Below, piece after piece: positions 12,701-22,431 of a stretch of 64,000 nt of DNA. The position numbers were made by a program, and so were the translations under genes. Position 1 is the stretch's first letter, and each line of letters starts with the position of its first letter. The DNA comes from Trichoplax sp. H2. Its lineage: Eukaryota > Placozoa > Uniplacotomia > Trichoplacea. The stretch covers positions 124,001 through 188,000 of the forward strand of contig NOWV01000144.1 in NCBI GenBank assembly GCA_003344405.1, read 5' to 3'. The notes under the pieces are model-generated. The model had not been told where the DNA came from, ran no database searches, and was given only the letters and a program-made list of their open reading frames with translations.

Positions 12701-15700
12701 TGGTAATACTTTACTTTATAAACTCAAATCATAGTGTAATAAATTAGTTCTGATCAAAACCTTTGTTGGTACATCTACATCAGTATCTGCTTGGACGAGA
12801 ATTTTCAACATTTTCGCCTTTCCAGCTATCGCCCCAAAGTGACATGGTTTGTATCCGTCCTATTATTAAGACGGTCAGTTCATTAGAAATATATATGACG
12901 AACAATGACATTATGATACATCAGCTAATTCCTGCAATATCGATACACATGTATTTATCTGCTATATCATCAGCAATCTTTGCACATACCACAGGTATGT
13001 CTATTGTACTACTTACAAGATCTCCAAAGTCTACTTCCGTTACTCTACTTACATTAGTTTTTGCATTAGCAATGCAACCATTTTTTAAAAGCGATTCCAA
13101 AACTATCGGATCATCATTGCCATAGTAAAGCGCAACATGCAGTGCATTTAATCCAGCCTTAAATAATAACAAAAAATAAATAGGAAGTTTGCATTGAATT
13201 TAGCCTAGACCTAAACGATACCTAGTGATATTTTCACATGTATGTCTCAAAGTCTGAATCTGAAGTGCAAATTACGAAAAGATTACCAGTGACCATCTAT
13301 AGTAATGTTTAGTATATACTGTACATCTATCGAATCGGTTGGAGTTTAATGTATAGTTATAATTTAAAATACATGGTAAGATTTGCATCTATTACGAAAG
13401 AAGTTCAACACATTTATGTTGTGAAACGAATCGTTTTTGGTGTACGTTAATTGAGCAAAACGCTGCGATATTAGCTCTTCTAGAACAAAAAGTAATCAAA
13501 TTATAAGAGCAGTAGCTAAACTCGTAGAAAATAACTGTAGAATTACCTTAGTCATGGCAAGATAATCTATTGAAGTAGACCAACTATCAGCTGGTACTAA
13601 ATCCATAAATTGTGGTGAAAAGCTAACAGTCATAGCACTTTTGTATTTGTCAGCTAATTCACAATTAATTCCAGGTAGTCCAGCCAGGGCGATAACTCCC
13701 GCGAGTAAGCCAGCATTAACAGCTTTACGACTTGAAGTATTTCCTGCCTATATAGTTAGTAATATATAGCAGTTATTATAATACAGTATTTTCATGAACA
13801 GTCTCCTCTATTTTATCGACTGTATTACTTAAAGATTTTGATACCTTATTATCAATATTTAGCAAGGTATAAATGATTGCTTCACGGTTAAATAAGAGTG
13901 AAAAAATTATTGGAGAAGAACCTTTCTGTATTTTGGTAAGAAAGAAATATGAGGAATGCATCAATATGTAATGTGATTGCCAATATTAGACGCATACACT
14001 CATTGAATAAAAAACTTTAAGATAGATAAACTTCCAACGAATTACTGCATTATAAGCAACTACTTCATGTTAATTGTAATTTCTTACGTAAATATATTTA
14101 ACATAAAAATTAAATGTAATAATAGAATAAACAGATGAGTAAAACATTTAATTCATACAGCATTCCGAATATTCACGTCGGCACCAGCGTGGAGTAACAT
14201 TTGTACAATATCCATGCTACCAAGGCGAATTGCCCAATGCAGTAATGGAAGACCATTCTATATTGTCGACGAAAACGTACAGTAACAGTATTTATAAAGG
14301 TTCAGTAAAATAATATCTAACTTGCAAACCCTCGTTTTATTTGTTGTATTGAAAAAGTATCCAAATTATGACTATAAATTTTAGTTAATTCCTTGCAATT
14401 ACCGATTTCGTGTATTGTAAAAAGTAAAATTACATGCGTACACACAGACTATATTATTATAGTAAGAACTTTTCCTATTCTAGTAAAAAACAAAAACATA
14501 CCGTTGAATAATTATTATTATTGAAGCTTTAATCATATTATAATAACTTACTCTATAACGACATAGGATTATTATTGGTATCATAATAAACTATTTCAAC
14601 TATATGCATGTTCATGTAGCATAATTAGCCATTAATTACTTCACAATAATCACGATCTCGCTAATCGGTATACATATGTAGTAGGAAGAAATGTAACAGT
14701 AAATCCCATTATGGGTTGCAAAGTATATTAAAAAGGGTGATGACGAAATATTTACCGAATCTTTAGCATTGACGTCACCACCTTGTCCAACTAATACACG
14801 CACGGCTGCTATCAAATTCATATTCTGTGCAAAAGTTAAGAATTAAATACCCTTAGAGTTAGATATATTTTTATTAATACGGATGTCTATTTCGCGTTCA
14901 GTTGTTGGTATATATTTCAATTAATTATTAAAGCTTATATGCCTGTATTGAAATGGAGTAACACTTATTGACATGTAAAGTACTGCTAGCTTTGGTAACT
15001 GCATCATAAGGTGCATACACTGTAAATTAAAAGCACTATTTTTATCTACATCAACTTTCATTTCTTGATAGTTTATCGAACTATAACAGTATTATGATAT
15101 AAATTGGATGAGATTAATGCTGTAACAGCAGCAATTAAAATACCATTTTGAGATAATTTGAAGAGGAATTTAATGACAATACCCAAACTGCTATCAATTC
15201 GTAAAAAAACTAGTATAGTACATAAGATTCTGTAGTCATTCACCATAGCATGCGTATATTCCAATCGACGTTCGTTGGCTGAAGTCTGCGCGGCTGCATT
15301 ACTATCAGTTTCTGTAACATTTTTATTGTTTTTATCGGCTTCACGAGTAGCGGCGGATTGGTCAGTTTTCTTATTCTTATCTTCAGTAGGAGTGTTATCA
15401 TTATTACCAGCAGAACTTACTTTTTCCATGTCATTTGATTGCCTTCCATTCTTATTGGAATTAGCGTCTTCAAGTTGATCATTGCTTTTTATTGCTATAG
15501 ACATTGTGATTAGATCTCTTTTAAATATTATCTATAACAGTGATACAGTATTAACTGCCGCATTCAAATCTAAAATTTTACTTTTATTATATTTTATCAC
15601 AGTATAGGTACCTGATCTCTCTTCAGTATTTTCCGCCTTATCTTTAGTAACAATGTTATCATTACTAGCAGCAGAAGATTTATCTTCTGTTATATTTGCT

Positions 15701-17906
15701 TGTATTTCAGTGCTACCTGTATTTGAATTCTGAAGCTGACCTCCCTTTTGTGTCGTATCAGATACAGCATCAAGAGCTTTCTGATCATTTATTGTGGCTG
15801 CATTAGCATTGCTCGAGTTTAATTCTTGATCACACTTATTTTCTATTATAGCACTAGTACTTGACCTCTCTTCAGCTTTCTCTTTCGTTTCTTCGCCACT
15901 ATCTTCATTACTCTTAGTTGCAGGAAATAGTTTCTCTGTTCTATTTGCTTGTATTTCACTATCCTTGGAGTCTGAAAACTCTGGCTGATCTTTCTCTCCT
16001 AGTGATGCAGATGTGACGATAAGACCTCTTTGATTGTTATTCCAAGCATTATTAGCAAAGTGAAAACTATTGATTCTTGATTTTGACTGTAACTATTACC
16101 TGCTATGATTACTGCACTACTTTTTTCCTTCTTACCTTGGGTATTTATGCCATCATTCTTACTATCAGAGGATGTTCTTTCAGTTATACTTGCTTTGGCT
16201 TCCTTTGCATCTAAATCTAAATTCTTAATTTGATCGTCCTCTATTAAATTATTAGATGCGGTAGTTTGATTGAATTGATCTTTACTTGACACACTGGTAA
16301 GAGCATTCGAATCCAAGTCTTGGTTGTCATCCTCATTTTCTGTTGCAGTATTCTTTTTAATTGTTTTATCTTCATCACTAGTAACATCTACACTTTCCTT
16401 TTCAATTGCCTTAGTATTCTGCTCGGTCTTGGTAAGTTGCATTATATTAGCATGTTCATGATCAGCTGACTCTTCATTGGTTGTGCCGCTTAGCTCAGAA
16501 TTGGAATTATTTTCTAGAGTTGTTTGATTCTCTTGCGATGAAGATTGGTGATCATCAGCTGATTCATCATTGCGGGTAGACTTAGCACTTGCATCGTTAT
16601 CATCATCATCATCTACATCTGATGATATTTGATTGGAGTTTGCAGTAATAGTACGTGTTGCATCACGAGTTAACTGACGATGTTGTGATGGAGTTATAAT
16701 TTCCTCCTGATTGGAAGTAGGGAGAACTTGATCAGCCTGCTGAGTCAATCCTTGGGTCTCCTCCTGTAACGAAGAATCCTTCTGTGTTGCATTGATATCG
16801 TCGTCATTGTTATTATTTTTATCGATATTTATATCATTTGAGGCAAGTTGACTATTATGATCATCAGCTGATTCATCATTGCGGGTAGACTTAGCACTTG
16901 CATCGTTATCATCATCATCATCATCTACATCTGATGATATTTGATTGGAGTTTGCAGTAATAGTACGTGTTGCATCACGAGTTAACTGACGATGTTGTTG
17001 AGATAGAGTTATAACTTCCTCCTGATTGGAAGCAGGGAGAACTTGATCAGCCTGTTGAGTCAATCCTTGGGTCTCCTTTTGTAACGAAGAATCCTTCTGT
17101 GTTGCATTGATATCGTCGTCATTGTTATTGTTTTTATCGATATTTATATTATTTGAGGCAAGTTGATTATTAGATTGAGTGGGGTCATTTCTATCGGCTT
17201 CATGATTGCTTTGACTATCTTTCGCCGTTGGTTTAGTATCCGCTGTGTCAGGTATCACTTGCAACTTATCACGAACATGTTGATTATCGCCTTTCTTTTC
17301 GTTTTTAGTATCGTTCGTTTCTTGCTGTAATTGTGCAGTCTGACCTTGATTAGGATCAGATGATTGCTGTTGTTGGTTATCTTGACTAGAATTCTTGAGC
17401 CTTTCGTCAACATAACCCACTTTATTGATAGTTAACGCACTCTGATGTAACCTGTCCTTTTCGATTTGACTACTAGCATGGTTAACGGCATTTGATTCAT
17501 TGTAATTGTTATTATCATTATTATTATTATTGTTATTATTTTTATTATCATTTTTATTGCCATCATTCGATCGTATGAGAATATTGGAAAATTGACGTTG
17601 TAGTGATGGAGTTTTATCGTTTTTATTCTGATCGGATTGATTATCATCATGGGTGTTTTTACCAACAATGAGAGGTTGAATAGAATAGCAATCACTTCCA
17701 AATATCGTTTTAGCAATCAATCGAATAGTTTCTACAAATTCTTCTCCGCTACCTGTCTCCGCTGCATGCCATAATTGCTTCCGAAAAAGGTTTAAATCAT
17801 TCGATTGCGTATCATTTTGTGGTGAGGTAGAATTTTGAGCAGCATTTTGGCTTGAATTATTCTGACCAGGATCAGTCGTTGTTGTGGTCGTATTGGAAGC
17901 CATCAC
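9761..17906 (-). CDS. Low-complexity / ankyrin-repeat protein with C-terminal ADP-ribosyltransferase-like domain
   Basis: Read 17906 to 9761. Exon 1 (16100-17906) has an N-terminal patch reading LFRKQLWHAAETGSGEEF, then about 500 residues rich in Asn, Gln, Asp and Ser. Exon 2 (15612-15971) and exon 3 (from about 15515, 3' end unresolved) continue this composition. Ankyrin repeats follow, one per exon, all phase 0: 14756-14824, 14159-14257, 13547-13747, 13053-13157, 12761-12859, 12576-12674, 12267-12368, 12052-12126; cores include GLTPLHVAAYKN and GADVNKVT. After a linker exon (11510-11680) come 10303-10804 and 9761-10191, which join in phase. These hold GWVRVAIAIDQ, HVAYHGT, FFTSPTIKYCEH and NDEVACF, in an order resembling the H-Y-[E] core of PARP-type ADP-ribosyltransferases. 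Catalysis is unproven. Exon junctions between about 14.9 and 15.2 kb are unresolved, and the span could be two genes: a TATAAAA lies at 11102-11108 on this strand. Confidence 0.6.
10303..10804 (-). CDS. Exon with linker and first half of the ART-like domain
   Basis: Penultimate coding exon of the minus-strand gene. It opens after a 'ttattccag' acceptor with Thr/Lys/Pro/Ala-rich linker, then a Cys-containing segment (FCQNCYKG), the GWVRV motif and the HVAYHGT motif, and ends in phase 1 at a GTACTT donor. The next exon (9761-10191) begins after 'gtatcctag' with two bases that complete the codon. The donor is non-consensus, so the exact join is the weak point. Without splicing the frame stops 26 bases further on, in the middle of the predicted domain. 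Confidence 0.55.
11102..11108 (-). promoter_or_regulatory. Candidate TATA box inside the ankyrin/ART-like gene
   Basis: On the minus strand the sequence reads gagTATAAAAggagcg, a strong TATA match in an otherwise AT-rich but G+C-flanked context, about 300 bases upstream of the exon that carries the ART-like domain. It could drive a shorter transcript that encodes only the linker and ART-like domain, or be chance. Confidence 0.3.
12052..14824 (-). CDS. Ankyrin-repeat exon array
   Basis: Eight exons of 75, 102, 99, 99, 105, 201, 99 and 69 nt, all multiples of three and all bounded by phase-0 introns of about 110-410 bp. Most encode a single ankyrin repeat of 33-35 residues ending in a 'GA-D-V' type hairpin. 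The 201-nt exon (13547-13747) carries a longer, degenerate unit with LLAGVIALAGLPG. The 75-nt exon at the 3' end is a half-length capping-type repeat. Phase symmetry means exons can be gained, lost or skipped without breaking frame. Confidence 0.8.
16550..17165 (-). repeat. In-frame tandem duplication of about 310 bp inside exon 1
   Basis: Block 16550-16850 and block 16859-17165 are near-identical (offset 309 at one end, 315 at the other). Both encode the same run of about 100 residues starting near LASN-NIDKNNNNDDDINA and ending near KSTRNDESADDH. The longer copy has one extra Asp codon in the poly-Asp tract and one extra Gln codon. High identity means the duplication is recent. Confidence 0.92.
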
Positions 17907-19689
17907 GACTATTTTCTTTTACTCGTATATGACAAATGAGCAATCACCTGTAGCGATAGCCAATAAATTAATGCATCGACTCCGTCACAGTCATGAAATT
18001 GATACTTGTATCCAAGATATCGATCAATCATTAATTAATTGATTAATTTTAGATCTTACTTTACCTATCTGTGCCACTAAGTAGTAAGAGGCTGATGGTT
18101 GTGTGCTAGTATCACAGCTCTGGAGAAATGATATGAATCGATTTTAATGAGTTATTCGTCTCTTTGAGAAAGTGGTTAAGGACAGGATCCTCTAATTAAG
18201 TCTTTCTTGACGGCGCACTACCCACCTGCCGCTTGCCTGGACAGCAATTAGGATGTAGGGTCCCAATAGGATATTGAGTTGGGGCTGACCAGTACCGGCT
18301 GACAGATCGCTAAAAGAATGAATGCAGTATATCCAGTAGTGATAGGCTCCAATTGGCAATGTAGCAACTCTTGCAATGGACTACAGCAACGACTTAAAGT
18401 AGATCTAGCTCTACACCACCTTGATCGAAGATAATATGTCCTTTATCAATGTAAAATTACTATAAAAGTCCACAAATAGCCGATTCGACAGACTGAGAGA
18501 ATTGGCTAAATCACCATAGCGACTTGAACTGAGACTGCCGGACTGGTGTGGAGTCCAAGTGGATTTATAACCAGGACCTAACCCGGTCCGGTTCAGCCCT
18601 AGAGTCCATGACCGATCCGGTACTATAACGGACCGTGACGGTAATGAAGTGGTCCCGAATTTCCTGGCTAAGCGGGCACTTCGTGACCTCGAAGAAAAAG
18701 AAAGACAAAGAGATCTTTACCTCGTGACCTACGGCAAGCATGCCCATTGCCCAATTGCCTATGGTATGAACGATATTGCGCAGCTGCGCTCGAGGCATGG
18801 AAGGGAAAGGAATGACGTCATGCAAATGCAGTAGCAGGTAAAATTTAGCCTCCATTGGAAGAGAATTTTCCCTTTAATGGCAGCTCAGAATAAGAGCCTT
18901 TCTAGTTTCGCGATACCGCCGTAGCGAATGTATTCACCATTCCTATGTACGGGTAAAAATGCCACATTACGGTACTATAGGACAACACTACACTCATTAT
19001 GATTGTGTCATTTCTACTGTCCAATCAGTGTCGTATTCATTAATTGTTGACGTTGTCCAAACATGGACGTAAGTAGTAACTCCACTTAAGCTCATATACT
19101 GTCATAATCCACAATCAGCGATCAACAGATACTCGATTTTTATTATGCCCAGGTAGATATGATGCAGATAGAAATTCCCTTTGCAATACAGGAACTTAGC
19201 ATTTTCCTTCTTTCTTTTGCTTCCACAGTTTCCCCTTGGGTTCCGCGCCTAGAACGATAATTGAACTATTTATGATTGATTGATCACTGTTTTGCAATGA
19301 TCGACTGTACAAATGGGTAATTGTGTATTGGCCATTGCGGACGATGTACCTGTCATAGCGGTCTCGTATAACATTAATTAGTTACTGTCATCAATCAAAG
19401 GAAGTACGGAGTTGAGTCAGCTGATATTGGCTTTGCTTACAGTATAACAGAATGTCGTGTACAGTATACCAGTGATGAAATGGATATCGCGATTTAACCG
19501 GTGTTGACAACATAGCTCACCGATTAGATACGATATTGGCTTTACACATTTTGGGATGTTGTGCAGGACAGTAAGATAGACTATCTAATAAGGCTCCCAC
19601 ACATTTAGCAATATTACTCCGAACTCAGTAGAATCCATGGAGATGAAGTCTATAGTTGTATATCATACAAAAGTAACAAGCGAGTCAAG

Positions 19690-19901
19690 CTGGTATAGCT
19701 TAGGCTTTTGAAAGTTCAAAAATTTGCCATTTCCTATAGTAAGCCTATATTGTACAGTGTACCCGGACTACTAGATATTTCCTGGAAAATTTCTAGTAGT
19801 CCGTGATCTATCAAACAGGCTTACTAAAGTGCAGTAATTTGCAGCTGGAGTATGAGAAAGTTGAGCTATTGTTGAACTTTGAAAAGCCTAGGCCACACCA
19901 G
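19690..19901. mobile_element. Foldback / MITE-like inverted-repeat element, about 212 bp
   Basis: The outer arms, 19690 onward (ctggtatagcttaggctttt) and the end at 19901, are imperfect reverse complements over about 35 bases, including an 18-of-19 match through 'taggcttttgaaagttcaa'. A second pair (tagtaagcct near 19738, aggcttacta near 19816) and a perfect 11-bp pair (ggactactaga ... tctagtagtcc, about 19765-19803) nest inside. The whole segment can fold as one long hairpin and contains no open frame, as expected of a non-autonomous MITE. No target-site duplication could be assigned with confidence. Confidence 0.65.
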
Positions 19902-20429
19902 TTTTATGTTGAGGTCATTTTTGGTGATAGATGGACATCGGACGTTGGACTCGACTGAGTCAGCAATTCCTGTATTGGCTCATCAGTGGTCTATTTCGTC
20001 GACTATTGTATACTCGTAAATACAGTAAGACACCATAATTCCATGTCATCATTCATTATTCATTCATCAATCAATGAATATTTGACCTCTCTTCCTTTGG
20101 GAATGGCCAACATCGACTTGGAAAGAGACAGGAAAGTGCGGCCAACTTTCCATCCTGTACTCATTATGATCCAAGTCATGATTGAATGCAGCAGTCTTGA
20201 CACATGTACCCTGTGCAATGCTGTAGACAGATTGTCTCTATAGATACCTATTTCTATATATTATTTTCAGATTGTACAAGCAGTAAAAGTCCAATCGATG
20301 CTTGACTTGGCATGGAAATTTCTCGAAATTTGGCAGCATGATCCAACACTTGACCATCTTCCATCATCGTCATCCATAGTCGGAATGGGGCCAATGATGC
20401 CTTGTGATTACGTCACACGATCCTATTAC

Positions 20430-20610
20430 AGTACATACTGTACCAGTGCAAAATACTGTAGTGTACTGTACATTGTACTGTACCGTACAAATATACTGTA
20501 CTGTACTGTACCAGTGCAAAATACTGTAGCATAGTCTGCACTGTACACTGTACATTATACGGTGTACAGTGTACAGTGTACAGTATACACTATACAGTAT
20601 ATAGATACAG
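20430..20610. repeat. TACTGTAC/GTACAGTG palindromic simple-sequence tract
   Basis: Dense overlapping copies of tactgta, tacagta and gtgtac words, many self-complementary. A near-repeat of 'ctgtaccagtgcaaaatactgtag' occurs twice (about 20448 and 20507). Open frames through the tract on both strands are composition artefacts. Confidence 0.8.
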
Positions 20611-20655
20611 TGTCTCCACTCTACAACCTCCATAAAGTCGATCAGAATAGACAAC

Positions 20656-20709
20656 ATGTCGGAGAGTTCTTCTAGCCAACAGCAAGCCACCAGGCCGCAA
20701 TCTATGAAG
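20656..20709 (+). CDS. Possible first coding exon (18 codons), gene unassigned
   Basis: An ATG in good context (acaacATG) opens an 18-codon Ser/Gln-rich frame (MSESSSSQQQATRPQSMK) that ends exactly at a GTAATA donor in phase 0. It is upstream of and co-oriented with TMEM33, whose N-terminal exons are otherwise missing, and TMEM33 proteins do start with a short polar tail. The link is a guess: no intermediate exon encoding the first membrane segment was found between here and 22432. Confidence 0.25.
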
Positions 20710-22431
20710 GTAATAAACGACGATAGAGTAGTCATCATCCAATGCTTTTAGCCCATAGAGGATTATGACTTGAAAATTTTTGAAAGGAAGAATTGAAACT
20801 GCTATTTTCTGGTCTCCCCCCCCCGTTGATAGTGCTGTACTAAGTCATCAATCATGTCATTGATTTCCAATTTGTCTTTTTCGCTTTGCCCATGCCTCTG
20901 CTTGTACAGTTTGCCATTCGACGACTAAGCTATTCCATCCTTGGAATAAACGACAGAAAAAAGGATTGAACAAGTTCAATGGATGATGTATCCTCTTTGT
21001 AGTCTTATCAGTAGTGTCAATAGTCTCCCATTCCATTTCATCAAAGGGATTGACGATGGCTGCTCAACGATCATCAGCAGCATTTGCTTCTTTATTAGCT
21101 AGAGCATACAGAAATGATCATGCTGATGGATCATACTACACTAAAAACCATGCAGTCATCATGACGACTAATCGAAGGGATAGGATCCATCCTAAAATAA
21201 GCTAGTTCAATCACTCAAATAGTAGATAGTATCAATGTGCTGCCAGCGACATCACTACAGGATCATGGACGTGAAATGAATGGGATCCGCAAAGCGCTTT
21301 CCTTGTCTGTCCGACCAAACAAAGACGGATCGATCCCGATTGCGATAGCCTACATATTTTCTTCTCCACACCGACTGAAAGAATCAAAATCCTTCACTTG
21401 CACCCTATAAATGAGTAACTGTTGATATAACTTTTAGTATTAACTGCAGTGCTATAGCATTATACAACAATGACGATACTTGTACTCAATGATCAGCAAA
21501 CTAGTCATAGAGATACTAACCTATTCAATCGGCTCTATCCCCTTTCGATTTAGCGTAAATTACATTCCCTCACTTTTCAAGTTCTTTGCAATTTATACTG
21601 GTAGTCCTTATATCAACGTGGATCAAACTGTCTATTTCTAAATGATGGTCCTCAATCGTGCGTAGCTAAGGCCATCAAGTTAATGACGTTCCATAGACTT
21701 ATGAAAGAGATGCAATCGATAACTATCTATCGTAGCATCAACACTCTCAACCAGTCCAATTGTAGGATAGTATATACGTCCTGTCAGCAAATAGGATCAA
21801 AATTTCCATAAAATAAATGAGATCTATATGTATTTTAGCGGAGAAACAATCTTAATTCTCATATGGACTATATCCTAAAAATCCTTCAATTTGTATGGGC
21901 ATAGACACTACATAAATGAGCAACGAGGAGAATATCTTTGTTCACCACTCTAGTGTATTGCATAGTTCAATGCGTGATGGAACTGTATAGCTCTACTATC
22001 CACTATAGTCGAAACGACATGAAAGTGAAAATCAATCAATTCTGAATTAATCCCTTGTTCATTTACCTTCTTGGATAGGAATTTTTAACCCAGAATAAAT
22101 TGCAGACTTGTATGTGGATCTCCAGAATTGTAACAGTATGGAGTTGCATCTTTTATATTCTTCCTATTACTGGGTAAGTTATTGTAAACGTCGGAATTTT
22201 CTTTTGCATTTACTGTACTGTATACTCGCATATACTGTATATATATGAGCATAGAGAATAAGGCAATAAGAACAGAATCAACAAAATACTTCCATAATAA
22301 CGAAAAAACGATCGTAATTTTAGAAATAATGAGCAATAGTATCGCCATCAAATTCTCTAGACAGACACTCTAATAAAGAGAAAATGAATTTTTTACCTAT
22401 TCTACGCTAGAATTCAACTAGTACACTACAG
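20710..22431. other. Non-coding or intronic stretch upstream of the TMEM33 exons
   Basis: Short open frames only (for example 21014-21205 plus, 22085-22351 minus), none matching a known family. It should contain one or two small exons encoding the N-terminal 50-60 residues of TMEM33, which could not be recognised by eye. Confidence 0.45.

Larger units (their letters stand above)
17907..20655. other. Intergenic region upstream of two divergent genes
   Basis: No convincing gene. The first few hundred bases should contain the promoter of the minus-strand ankyrin gene starting at 17906. A G+C-richer patch lies at about 18200-18850 with two short overlapping open frames on opposite strands, neither recognisable. 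A foldback element (19690-19901) and the start of a TACTGTAC-rich tract (from about 20430) are described separately. Confidence 0.5.

Noticed and set aside
17432-17716. 94-codon minus-strand frame rich in Met and Ile
   Set aside because: It overlaps exon 1 of the ankyrin gene in another frame; the AAT/Asn repeats create it.
18565-18855. Overlapping frames on opposite strands (96 and 61 codons) in a G+C-richer patch
   Set aside because: No recognisable family, no partner exons, and both strands open over the same bases.
20298-20738. Overlapping plus and minus frames of 78 and 122 codons
   Set aside because: Mostly made of TACTGTAC simple sequence read as Cys/Thr/Tyr/Val repeats; no domain and no splice support.
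20880-20912. Hydrophobic plus-strand frame as the missing N-terminal TMEM33 membrane exon
   Set aside because: Ends at a weak gtttgc donor, lacks the residues expected before the next exon, and its upstream acceptor is poor.
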